NCBI GenBank assembly: GCA_001897525.1
Contig: MKTB01000028.1
Location: 1-47,336 of the forward strand
Direction of reading: 5' to 3'
Origin: Bacteroidetes bacterium 43-16
GTDB taxonomy: Bacteria; Bacteroidota; Bacteroidia; Chitinophagales; Chitinophagaceae
Length of the DNA stretch: 47,336 nucleotides
A program made the translations under genes and the position numbers. Below, in pieces: positions 1 through 8,700 of the stretch (within the stretch, counting starts at the first letter, position 1; every line of letters begins with the position of its first letter). The notes under the pieces were generated by a model. It was not told where the DNA came from, did not search any database, and saw nothing but the letters and a program-made list of their open reading frames with translations.

Positions 1-73
1 AATTTAGAGGGGTAAGGTCTGTCGAATTCTTCTTATTTAGACTTGCTAAACTTTATGCTTAATAATGCCAACT

Positions 74-113
74 CCACAACTTTTTACATTGATCCACAAC
101 TTTTTACATTGAT
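74..113. repeat. Exact 20-bp tandem duplication (2 copies)
   Basis: Two identical, directly adjacent 20-bp units occupy 74-93 and 94-113, each reading CCACAACTTTTTACATTGAT, followed by CC. There is no coding context. Tandemly repeated terminal motifs are known at the ends of some insertion sequences such as the IS21 family, so this could be the remnant or edge of a mobile element lying left of the window. That reading is inference, because no transposase or inverted copy is visible here. Confidence 0.85.
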
Positions 114-121
114 CCCAAATG

Positions 122-153
122 AAAAAGGTAGCAAATCTATTTGCTACCTTTTT
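122..153. terminator. Perfect 14-bp stem terminator, bidirectional
   Basis: AAAAAGGTAGCAAA (122-135) and TTTGCTACCTTTTT (140-153) are perfect complements around a 4-base loop. Both strands carry a T run at the 3' side of the stem, so it can end transcription in either direction. It lies just past the stop of the minus-strand gene at 177-1826, which is the likely user. A gene to the left could also use it. Confidence 0.85.
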
Positions 154-176
154 TAGTGAGCGCTGAGGCCCTGGTT

Positions 177-1826
177 TTATTGTTTTGTAACTTTCTGAAC
201 ACCCACTTTTTTATGGTCTATTAAAGTAGTCAGTATATAGTTGCCGGGAGCCAATTGACCCAGTTGTTTGAAGTTTACCTGGTGGCTTCCTTTAGTCAGG
301 GCTACATTAGTTTGTGCTGCGGTACGGCCGCTGATATCAGTCAGCAAAAGTTCTACAATGCTGTTTTCCTTGGTTTCGATGCTGATGTTTAACTGATCCC
401 TGAATGGATTAGGGTAAGTGCCGATATTGATTGCACTTTCAGTTTCCTCAGGCAAGCCACGGAAAGCCGCATCACCCCAATCGTGGAAGGCATGGTGCAA
501 CTGGTAAAGCCCGGTTACCGGGTCTATATCGAAATAAGTGGCATAAGAGAACGGTGAACGTGTTTTGAGATCGGTTTTATTCAGCATGATGCCATTATAC
601 GTTGGATTGGGTGTGCTGGCGGTCTGTGCATTAGGCAGGTCCAGGTAATCGCCCAGGCTGCTTACAAAGGTTCCCGTAGGATCCATCTTCAGGCCGATAT
701 ACTTGTTGAAGCCCATACCATCTGTGGCATACCAGGCTATCATGATGTCATTTTGATAAGGTACAGGGGTGGGTACATTAAGCTCGTAGTTCAATGCCGG
801 GTTGTATAGTTTGTAGGAACCCGAGATCGGAACATTGCCCAGCATACCTGCCGTTACCACTGCGGTCTGAGGTGCACCGCCTGCAACTAATGGGTCTTTG
901 AACCTTACGATGACATTCAACATATCAGTGTAGGTATAGGCCCACCTGCTGCTGTTCTGCGAAAAGCCGGGACAGTCCAGGCTCAGTTTAGAAATAGGTA
1001 CAGCGCCTACATATGAGTTATCATTGATTGTAGGTGTTAGGGTCCCTGGCAGGGTAGCGAGAGTATTGAAATTGAGCGAAGTCTTGGTAATGAAACCATT
1101 GCCGGTATAGGCCAGGTGAAGTTCTTTCACAGAAGTACCACTGGGTATTTCAACTGCTTCAATAGCCAGGTCCACATCTGTTTTATTGGCCGTGCCGTTT
1201 ATTGTACTGGTCGCGCTCCAGGCATTGTTTTCATATACCCTGGCTTGTACCCTGTTTACAGAAGGATCTCTATTGATCCAGGTGATGGCACCGGACCACA
1301 AAGAGTGGAAGTCCATGCGGATGCGGCCATAAGTAGGCGAGTTGGACAGTTGCGTTTGGTTGATAAGGCCTGTAGCGCCTCCGGGGCCAAGCTTATACTC
1401 GTCCAGGAAGTGGCCTACACCCGGCAGGTAATAGGCTGCAAGGATGCTGGTTTCATTAGACATAGGATTGCGTACACTACCTACTTCCAGGTCCTGTACT
1501 CCTGTGAACTTAATAGATCCCTGCCATAAAATAACGGTTGGATTGCCCGGCGGGGTAAGCATTACAGTAACCTCGCTGAACATTGCAGGGTCCGGGTCGT
1601 TCCAGCCTGCTACATACAGATCTGTAGATCCCAGGCCAAGAGAGGGGAAGTAAGCACCACCTGCGGGCATGGAATGGCAGGAGGTACTTTGAGGCAGTTT
1701 CATGTTGGGATCTCCATAGGTAAACTCATAGGCATTGGGTGTCTGGTAAACCTGGGCGGTGGCCGATGCCGCAGTAACTGCCAGTAAAAAAGCCGTTACG
1801 GCTTTTTTTGTAAACAAGTGTAACAT
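177..1826 (-). CDS. Exported protein with T9SS type A sorting domain (549 aa)
   Basis: The protein is predicted to cross the inner membrane by Sec and the outer membrane by the type IX system, ending at the cell surface or outside. Residues 1-24 form a signal peptide (KK, hydrophobic core, ATAQ cleavage region). Residues 471-549 match the T9SS type A sorting domain: the YPNPF start, the LTDISGR block, and APGNYILTT followed by a basic end. The middle (about 25-465) is Gly/Asn/Thr-rich and beta-predicted, contains YLPG, DPVTGLY and FHDWGD segments, and resembles beta-propeller-like secreted proteins. I cannot name a function for it. The ATG start fits the signal peptide. The gene appears monocistronic, with its own terminator downstream and another hairpin separating it from the gene at 2150. 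Export and sorting are well supported; the biochemical role is unknown. Confidence 0.85.
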   Translation of the reverse strand: MLHLFTKKAVTAFLLAVTAASATAQVYQTPNAYEFTYGDPNMKLPQSTSCHSMPAGGAYFPSLGLGSTDLYVAGWNDPDPAMFSEVTVMLTPPGNPTVILWQGSIKFTGVQDLEVGSVRNPMSNETSILAAYYLPGVGHFLDEYKLGPGGATGLINQTQLSNSPTYGRIRMDFHSLWSGAITWINRDPSVNRVQARVYENNAWSATSTINGTANKTDVDLAIEAVEIPSGTSVKELHLAYTGNGFITKTSLNFNTLATLPGTLTPTINDNSYVGAVPISKLSLDCPGFSQNSSRWAYTYTDMLNVIVRFKDPLVAGGAPQTAVVTAGMLGNVPISGSYKLYNPALNYELNVPTPVPYQNDIMIAWYATDGMGFNKYIGLKMDPTGTFVSSLGDYLDLPNAQTASTPNPTYNGIMLNKTDLKTRSPFSYATYFDIDPVTGLYQLHHAFHDWGDAAFRGLPEETESAINIGTYPNPFRDQLNISIETKENSIVELLLTDISGRTAAQTNVALTKGSHQVNFKQLGQLAPGNYILTTLIDHKKVGVQKVTKQ

Positions 1827-2093
1827 AGTCTAATTGGTTTTTAATGTGAAAACTATAAATGAAAATAAAAAATATTTCTTGAAAATGCAAAGGATATTAT
1901 GAATTGTTTTTTCTTGTATTTGATTAATATTTATAAAATCACTCAGGAGGTAATACAGACTTATGTTCATGCTTGAATCGTTTCTTTACCTTCTAGTAGT
2001 TTTCTGATTTTTTTCTTTAAATAAGTCCTCCGGTTATTAAGTGTACAATGCGATCCCATGAAATAAGCGGATGCTAAAAGACTTTCATTAATG
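1827..2093. other. Intergenic, AT-rich upstream region of the 177-1826 gene
   Basis: The roughly 270 bases between the start of the 549-aa gene and the hairpin at 2094 are AT-rich and contain no plausible ORF. They should hold the minus-strand promoter of the 549-aa gene. A CCTTTG-containing, -7-like string is visible near 1883-1892 on the minus strand, but I found no convincing -33 partner, so no promoter is called. Confidence 0.5.
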
Positions 2094-2124
2094 ATAAAGA
2101 GCAGGCAAAATGCCTGCTCTTTAT
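2094..2124 (-). terminator. Perfect 14-bp stem terminator
   Basis: ATAAAGAGCAGGCA (2094-2107) pairs perfectly with TGCCTGCTCTTTAT (2111-2124) around a 3-base loop. It sits 25 bases past the stop of the minus-strand gene that ends at 2150. It is therefore the likely end of the two-gene transcript starting above 4932. Confidence 0.85.
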
Positions 2125-2149
2125 GCTAAAACTGTTATTGTAAAAGAGC

Positions 2150-3715
2150 TTATTGTCCTTTTACGATCTTATAAGAAGCGGTATTCCCACCGGCATCCAT
2201 GATGCGGATATAATACACGCCTTCACTTAAGCCACTTAAGGAAATATGGGTCAGGTGGAGATCAGCTTTTTGCTCCTGCAATAGCCTGCCGGAAACATCA
2301 TAAAGGGATACCTGCTCTGATCCTTCCAGGCCGGAAATCGTCACCTTATCCTGGGCAGGATTAGGATAGACCAATACTGTTCCTGTAGCATCAAACCAGA
2401 GGCTGCGTACCTCGCTGTAGACATATTTTCCTTCCCGGTCTACCTGCTTTAAACGATAGTTGTTTTTACCGTTTACCGGGTTAAGGTCTGTGAAGCTATA
2501 TGCAAGTAGTTGAAGGGAATTTCCATTCTCCGCCAGGCTGCCGACAAAGCCGATCTTGTTCCAGCTACGGCTGTCTGTACTGTGCTCGATCTCAAAGCCC
2601 ATATTCTGCTGCTCACGTGTGGTCGCCCATTCCAGGATTGCGGTCCTGTCTTTTTTATTGGCCTCAAAACTGAGGAGCGTTACCGGTAAAGGACTCTGCG
2701 CATCGCTGGTTTTGCTTAGCCATGCTCCTGCTGCTGCGGCTGATGCCGGGATGTTGGCGGCAATCGAACCCGAGCTGTGCAGCCCGGCACTGTTTTGCTC
2801 CGGCGTACCGGAACTCCATTGCCCGCTGCCCAGGTAGCGCGAGATAAAGGCATCTGCATCTACAAATGCAGTGCCGTTTAAGCCCGCAGCATGTTGCAGG
2901 TAAAGCATAGAAGCCGGGCTTCCGTAAATATGCCAGGCCCTGTTCATGCCTTCTGAAGGATTAGTGACTGTAGCACCGCTGGCAGCATAATTGGTCACAC
3001 TGACATGATAAGAGCCGGTACTCATACTTTCTATGGTTGCCGGGCTGTAATCAGCTTCTGCAATACCTATAGGAAATACCTTTACTTCTGTAGCTGCAGT
3101 AGTGCGTGTCCATACCAGGTGTCCTGCAATACTGTTGCCGGTGACCACCATGCGGTTAAGTCCGTAATTGTTCAGCGCGGCATTGTCCTGCAGTACCAGG
3201 TCATTCCCGTTCAGCAATATATCGCCACCGTTAATGTCCAGGTTGAGGTTGCCGGCCAGCTTCAATGAAGCTGCCAGTGCACCTGAAGGATTGACGGTAC
3301 CGTAACCCGGATCTGCGATATCGCCTAATACGAGGTTATTGGGATTGCGGTGGCTGATGGTCACATTGATCGCATTGCCATTGTTTGCATCAATCGTGGT
3401 GGCAGAGGCCGGGGTTCCCGGGTAGAAGGGATTAGTGGCCGGGTTTTCAATAATGATCGTGCCCGTACCGTTCAATTGAGCCGTAGGAGCGATCCATATG
3501 TTTTTGCTGTAGATAATATGTGTGCCATTGATGGTCCATACAGCATCCGGGCCTATATAAAGGCTTTCGGTATACGAATAGGTCGTATCGCTGGTGGCCG
3601 TAGTACGGATGCTGTTCTCGGCAAGCATACTACCGGTCTGGGCCCGGACCAGAGGAGCTGCAAATAGTGTCAGCAGGCCGGGGAGCAGCCATTTTCTTTT
3701 TAGATTTATGTTCAT
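2150..3715 (-). CDS. Exported T9SS-sorted surface protein (521 aa)
   Basis: The N terminus from this ATG gives a clean signal peptide (NLKRKWLLPGLLTLF, then APLVRAQ). About residues 40-330 are repetitive, beta-helix-like sequence rich in Asn, Gly and Ala. About 342-440 hold the common Bacteroidota block LPVTLLSFEA ... LEWATT ... GFEIEHSTD ... YRLKQVD. Residues 450-521 are a type A T9SS sorting domain (YPNPAQDK, SLYDVSGRLL, GLSEGVYYIRI). An in-frame ATG nine codons upstream, at 3742, overlaps the TAA of the preceding gene as TAATG. Translation may therefore be coupled and start there, but the shorter start places the signal peptide better. It is co-transcribed with the 396-aa gene. The product is probably a surface or extracellular structural or adhesive protein; no catalytic motif is seen. 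Confidence 0.82.
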   Translation of the reverse strand: MNINLKRKWLLPGLLTLFAAPLVRAQTGSMLAENSIRTTATSDTTYSYTESLYIGPDAVWTINGTHIIYSKNIWIAPTAQLNGTGTIIIENPATNPFYPGTPASATTIDANNGNAINVTISHRNPNNLVLGDIADPGYGTVNPSGALAASLKLAGNLNLDINGGDILLNGNDLVLQDNAALNNYGLNRMVVTGNSIAGHLVWTRTTAATEVKVFPIGIAEADYSPATIESMSTGSYHVSVTNYAASGATVTNPSEGMNRAWHIYGSPASMLYLQHAAGLNGTAFVDADAFISRYLGSGQWSSGTPEQNSAGLHSSGSIAANIPASAAAAGAWLSKTSDAQSPLPVTLLSFEANKKDRTAILEWATTREQQNMGFEIEHSTDSRSWNKIGFVGSLAENGNSLQLLAYSFTDLNPVNGKNNYRLKQVDREGKYVYSEVRSLWFDATGTVLVYPNPAQDKVTISGLEGSEQVSLYDVSGRLLQEQKADLHLTHISLSGLSEGVYYIRIMDAGGNTASYKIVKGQ

Positions 3716-3741
3716 GTGCTTAAGTCTTTTATAAGAAAACA

Positions 3742-4932
3742 TTATTGTGCGGTGATCTCTTCAATAGTGAAAAAAGCCTTCGTTGTATTACAGGTGCCTC
3801 CGGGACAGGTTGTTGTATTGCCAGCGCTGGCAGGTGTGGAAGAGCCCATCATGTAATGTAATTTATAAAATACCTTCTCTGTGCCTACCGTAGAGCTCCA
3901 GGTGTATATCCTTTGTTCCGGCATACCACCTGCATAAGTTTCGGGATCGCCCCAGTAAGGATTGTTTGAGCCGGTTTGTATTCTTGGTCCTGTGGTTGCA
4001 TCTATAAGTGACGCACTTGATGTAGCATTATCCCCGGCCCATGAGCCTGGTGGTAGTCTCAGCTGGTTTTGCTGGTATCCCCCGGCTCCGGCCCAGAGGT
4101 AGTGCCCGTTAGAAATGATGTCGACATTACTGGCTGTATTATTGCGGATTTGCAAATTCACTTGTGAAAATGCTGCGTCGGTCGGGATAAAAGTTCTCAC
4201 AGAGAATTTACCATCTGGTGTATTGATCACCAATGCATAGCCTGTTCTGCCATTATCTGTTGTCGAAACGAGTGGGCCTATTACTGCAGTAGTTTTTATG
4301 GTAGCAGCCGATTGTTGCTGGACACCATTGCTCAATACAGCATTACAGCTTGCCGCACCCAGGCTTATTGCAAATGTTGTAGTAGTAGCGGCTCCCGGAG
4401 TTCCGCTTACGTTATAGGTAAGTACACCGGATCCATTGTTCAGGCGACCTGCAGATCTTGTGGCTGTAAGCCCGTTTGCCGTAACCGATGCAGCCGGGTA
4501 AGTACCGCCATTGCCTCCTGTGTAGGGTATGGTCAGGGTACCTGTATAGGCCAGGCCGTTTGTGCTGGCCGGAGACAGTACTGCACCGCTACATTGCAGC
4601 GCGGTTACCGTTGCGGCAGCCAGGCTAAAACCTTCCAGTGTACGCCATTCTGTGCCATTCCAGTACATATATCCCGCAGTAGTCAGCCCACCGGTCCCGG
4701 TATTATAGACCAGTAAACCCGTCGCGGGGGAGGCTATTGTTGTGGCATCGGTATTGGAACTTAAGGTTACTCTCGGGGCAAGGAAACCCTTATTGGTACT
4801 TTCCAGCTCCAGTATAGCGCTGGCTTGTGGCAAGGCAGCAGAGCTGACAGTGCCATCTTTGATTTTAGTTTGGGCATGAACAGCGCCTGAAGCGGCAATG
4901 CCTAGTGCGAAGAGGTAAAAACGTTTCATCAT
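3742..4932 (-). CDS. Exported surface protein of the 'GFLAPRVTL' type (396 aa)
   Basis: The signal peptide is at 1-20 (MMKRFYLFALGIAASGAVHA, cut before QTK). The first mature segment is a well-known Bacteroidota pattern: SAILELESTNKGFLAPRVTL, then ATGLLVYNTGT, then GYMYWNGTEWRTL, at about residues 37-100. This pattern is common in predicted cell-surface or fibre-associated proteins. The remainder is Thr/Ala/Gly-rich and beta-predicted, with a Cys pair near the C terminus (CPGGTC) that could form a disulfide. There is no T9SS sorting domain, unlike the downstream partner. The stop codon overlaps the next gene's upstream ATG (TAATG), so the two are an operon. The partner may present or anchor this protein, but that is inference. 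No enzymatic motif is visible. Confidence 0.78.
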   Translation of the reverse strand: MMKRFYLFALGIAASGAVHAQTKIKDGTVSSAALPQASAILELESTNKGFLAPRVTLSSNTDATTIASPATGLLVYNTGTGGLTTAGYMYWNGTEWRTLEGFSLAAATVTALQCSGAVLSPASTNGLAYTGTLTIPYTGGNGGTYPAASVTANGLTATRSAGRLNNGSGVLTYNVSGTPGAATTTTFAISLGAASCNAVLSNGVQQQSAATIKTTAVIGPLVSTTDNGRTGYALVINTPDGKFSVRTFIPTDAAFSQVNLQIRNNTASNVDIISNGHYLWAGAGGYQQNQLRLPPGSWAGDNATSSASLIDATTGPRIQTGSNNPYWGDPETYAGGMPEQRIYTWSSTVGTEKVFYKLHYMMGSSTPASAGNTTTCPGGTCNTTKAFFTIEEITAQ

Positions 4933-5078
4933 CTTGTCTTTTTGTTTGATCCGTTAAGGATTGTTTATCTATTTGATTAATAAAAAAATATTGTATAACG
5001 TAAGCTATTGTACTGCTTGGCGTTTGATTTTTATTTTTTACAATAAATTGTATTACAGTGTATTGTGTGTATATTTTC

Positions 5079-5109
5079 CGAAGATATAATATGGTTTTTT
5101 AAATTCAAA
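5079..5109 (-). promoter_or_regulatory. Candidate Bacteroidota promoter for the 4932-2150 operon
   Basis: Read on the minus strand, TTTG (5109-5106) is followed after exactly 19 bases by TATCTTCG (5086-5079). This matches the Bacteroidota pattern TTTG-N19-21-TAnnTTTG with one mismatch in the -7 box. The implied leader to the ATG at 4932 is about 140 bases, longer than for the opposing gene. Sequence match only. Confidence 0.4.
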
Positions 5110-5319
5110 ACGATTTATAATTATATTTAATTATTTTTTTGAAGATGCAGAAAGTTCTTTTTGCTGATACTTTGGAGCTTACATAATTTAAGCATTTTAA
5201 GGCTGTACAGGCAGCAGTATCTTTTGCCTTACTACACTATCCGCATCTCTGATTCGGTGCTCGAAAAATGAAGACACTATTAAGTTTTCACTGGTAAACC
5301 TATGATTTAACAATATTAT

Positions 5320-5349
5320 TTTGACAATTTCATGACAAATGGATAATTT
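5320..5349 (+). promoter_or_regulatory. Candidate Bacteroidota promoter for the cytochrome c-like gene
   Basis: TTTG (5320-5323) is followed after 19 bases by TAATTTG (5343-5349), close to the Bacteroidota TTTG-N19-21-TAnnTTTG pattern with one T missing in the -7 box. The ATG lies about 22 bases further on, giving a short leader. Confidence 0.45.
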
Positions 5350-5371
5350 GGACTAAACAAACTTTAGGAAT

Positions 5372-5698
5372 ATGAAAAAGTTGAAAGTTATTATTATCAC
5401 CGGCGCCAGTGTTGTATTGATGATGAGTTGTTTCCCTAAAGCCAGTAAAGTGATCCGCGCGCTTCCTGTAGAAAGCAAGGAGCAGATCAAAGCGCAGTAT
5501 ACCGCAGCCCAACTTGAGGAGGGACATACCATTTTCACCAATAGTTGCGGTAAATGTCATAAACTCAAAGAACCCGGATTAAAAACACCTGAACAGTGGA
5601 ATAAGACGGTAAAACGAATGATCCCAAGGGCCAAACTGAATGATGACCAGGGTAAACTGGTACGTGCTTACCTGATTGCCCATTCAAAAGACAGTTAA
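5372..5698 (+). CDS. Small cytochrome c-like lipoprotein (108 aa)
   Basis: The signal peptide ends in a lipobox (VVLMMSC) with Cys20 as the likely lipidated residue, so the mature protein is membrane-anchored and exported. A single covalent haem c-binding motif, CGKCH, sits at residues 59-63 (Cys59, Cys62, His63). It is preceded by a short helix (EEGHTIFTNS), as in class I-like mini-cytochromes. Met83 in KRMIPRAK is a candidate distal haem ligand. The C-terminal segment DDQGKLVRAYLIAHSK resembles the terminal helix of cytochrome c. At about 88 mature residues it is a single-haem domain with no fused enzyme. It stands alone between a divergent promoter region and a bidirectional terminator, so its redox partner is not in this window. 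The haem motif is clear; the electron-transfer role follows from the family. Confidence 0.85.
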   Translation: MKKLKVIIITGASVVLMMSCFPKASKVIRALPVESKEQIKAQYTAAQLEEGHTIFTNSCGKCHKLKEPGLKTPEQWNKTVKRMIPRAKLNDDQGKLVRAYLIAHSKDS

Positions 5699-5719
5699 GG
5701 TGCGCTGAATATTTTTTAT

Positions 5720-5766
5720 AACTGTTTCCTGTTGCGACTCATTAGTCCTTGCAATAGGAAACAGTT
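5720..5766. terminator. Bidirectional hairpin terminator between convergent genes
   Basis: AACTGTTTCCT (5720-5730) pairs with AGGAAACAGTT (5756-5766). Pairing extends inward through GTTGC/GCAAT with one G-T wobble, and an inner GACT/AGTC mini-stem follows. T-rich sequence flanks both sides. It lies between the stop of the cytochrome-like gene and the stop of the giant minus-strand gene, and can serve both. Confidence 0.8.
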
Positions 5767-5788
5767 TTGTTTTGGTGACTATACTCCT

Positions 5789-8700
5789 TTAGTTCCTTCC
5801 TTTAGTAATATCTGCAACATCTTCTACCTTCAGGGTTATCTGCTCCAGGTTCAGTAATGGTAAAGTATTGGCCTGGTCTACGCTTGAATAAAAGGTGACT
5901 GAAAAATTAAGTATTCCCTGCTTCAATGCCGGTTGATGCGTATCGAACCAATCCAGAATTACCTGGTTTAATGTTGTTACAGGTATTCCAGTACCGTCCA
6001 CATCTGCCTGGTCAAATACGGTAGGGGGTACCAGAACAAGCGGTAATTGCACGGGGATCTCCTGCAGGCAATAGGTATAATTAACCAGGATCTTAAGCTG
6101 TACGGGGTTGGCCTTCCCGGAAGGTAATGCCAATAGCTCAGTCATTAAATATTTAAGGTAATCCATCAGTTGGCGCTGTTGCGGAGGGCCTGCAGGTATA
6201 GGGATCTCTGTACTTACTTTCTTAGATGGGGTTACCGGGTTGCTGAACCTGCGTACGGGTGTGGTGTAGATGAATTCCGGTGCCGTAGGAAATTGCTTTT
6301 GCCCACCACTCAGGTCTGCATTACGTTTTACATACAGGCCTGCCCAGCCGTTCTGTACCTGCAGCACACTGAGCCTGCTAAAGCTGATCGTCCTTTGTTT
6401 AATGTCTTTACCCATTTGGAAAGACAGGTATTCCTTTTGCCCGTTGACGATCTTGTAATACCTGAAGATGAATACCTCTTCGTTAAGTGCAGCAGTGGCT
6501 TCCTGTTTATTATTGTCCAATCGTTCTGTAGTATAACCATTGATCTGCGGCAGAGGGATTGTTATATAATCCACTGGCCTTGAACCCACCATTGCAGACC
6601 AGTTGCTCAATACGGTTTCAAATAGCCCGAAGTCTGCAGTAAGATCTGCATCCCTGTCTTTAATGTCAAATGTCGCTTTTACCACTTCAACAGATGGCAG
6701 CGCTGCTGCTAGCAACAGGTTGGGGCTATATAAATTCAACCATTTTTGTGCTACCTTATTGACCAGTTCGGTGTAAGCCCTTAAGGCCCGGCTAAGTTGC
6801 TGTAACTGTGTCTCGCTGATGTTTGCATCCACCTTAGGCAGTTCATGATTGAAAAATCCTGCAAGCTCTTCTCTTACGTACTCAAACTGGGCCAGTGTTT
6901 GAAACAGGAGCTCCTGCTTTTTACTCAGGTCTTTTGCCTGTTCCAGTATCTGCCAGTCTGCCTGTTTAGCATTAAAATATACCTCAAACTCGTAGGTGTC
7001 CTGCGCAGTATACGATTGTATATTATAGTCAAACAGGAAGTCTGCATATTTGGTATCCTTAATCGTGATAGGGCCTCCGGTCTCCGGTACAATAAAACTT
7101 TGGCTGCCAAAAGCAGGCAGGCTGGGGTATTGGCGGATGGGTACCGGGATATAGGTATTGGTTTTACTATCCTTGTTTTGCGCGTTTAAAGGAATAATAA
7201 AGGTCAGCCACTTTGATAATTCATAATTATTCAGGTCATCTGAATAGCCGGGCACCGGTGTCTTGCGCAGCTTACGGATATCAAATTCCAGGTGACTGAT
7301 CTGGTAGTCGACCGGTAACATAAGGTTGGCTTCCAGCCCCGCGTTTTGGGTTGTAAGGGTATAAGTAAGGACAGAATTTGCTGCTGCTGCAAGATCCGGG
7401 TTCAGGTTGCGTAAAGGAATTTTAGCCGTTGAAAATCCATAGTTCTCTTTAGCAGCGGAACCATTAGCTGTAGCTGCATAAGGCTTGCCATACAGGTTCG
7501 GCGCAATAGGCTGCTCACTGTCCGGGTAAGGGGAAGCGATACCCGTATTGTATTGGACAATTGCATTGATGGCGTAGCCCTGTGATAAATTGATCAGTAA
7601 TTGTTGTTTTATTTTCTCCCGGGCTATCTCCTTGCCTCCCGGTAATTTGTCCTCATACTGTAGTATAGGTATGGTCTGCAGGGCTATGGCACGTGCCAGT
7701 TGATCTTTGGCCTGCAGCAGTCCGGCTAATATACCGGCAGATTCTTTGCTTCCGTTAAGGTGGTCGATCATATTGATCGGGAGGCTCAATTCCGGGGACA
7801 GTATAGCCTCTAATGCAGCAAGGAAACGGGTAGCCCACACTTCTGTGTCTACATTATTGAAGCTCATTACCGCAGGGCTGTCCGCAACCGGGGCCAGGTA
7901 ATGCTCAGCAGGATAAATGGGTATATTGGACAGGCTGACGAGGAAATTGGCCAGTGGTTGCGGTGCATAGCAAATGGCCTCATCAAACCTGATGTCAAAA
8001 CCGAAGCCTTGCTCCTTGCCGGCTATATCTTTAAAGCGTACGATCCATAATTCTGTTTCTTTTGCTCCACTGATACTGCTCTCTGTTTCGCTCACATAAG
8101 CAGCAGTGACCTTTAACTGTGCTGCGCTGAAGGTTTGTTCAAAGTGACGGGCAAAGGCATGTAGCATCAGGAGGTCCTGTTGCTCTTGCTGTTCAGTGTT
8201 GCTGTCTCCTGTTGCCGTATAGCCTGCTGCTTTCGGGTCGTTTTCCAGAGCCGCGCGCTGCGCACAATGGCTACAGGCTCCCGTGATGTTTTTAAGTGCT
8301 GTAATTGCTGACCGGTCTCCTTTTAACAGGTCTGTACTGCTCCCGGAGGCCAGGTAATGACAGTCGGCATATAAATGATAAACCTTCCCTGATTTTGTCC
8401 GGTATACCTGTTCTGCAGTATCCCGGAGTCCTTTGTTTGTTGCAGCATTAGTTGTGCTAAATTTTAACCTTGGCTTTACCGCGCAGGAAACAGATTGCAC
8501 TCCGGGAACAAATACCTTGGGCGATGTTGCCAGGATAAATTGCGGATCAATATAATCTGCTGAGCGGGCAAAGTTTACGGCTACCGACAAGGCAAAAATG
8601 TCCTTAGCCTGGCGAAGCTGTATAGCACCGCTATAGCAATACATATAGCGAAAGCGTTGCAGTGTAGCGCCGCTTTTTTCAAATTGATTGTGCTCGTCCG

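Larger units (their letters stand above)
4933..5371. other. Divergent intergenic region with promoters in both directions
   Basis: This 439-bp, strongly AT-rich region separates the minus-strand surface-protein operon from the plus-strand cytochrome c-like gene. It contains one promoter-like pair for each direction, listed separately. I see no credible small ORF, RNA gene or repeat in it. Confidence 0.6.
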
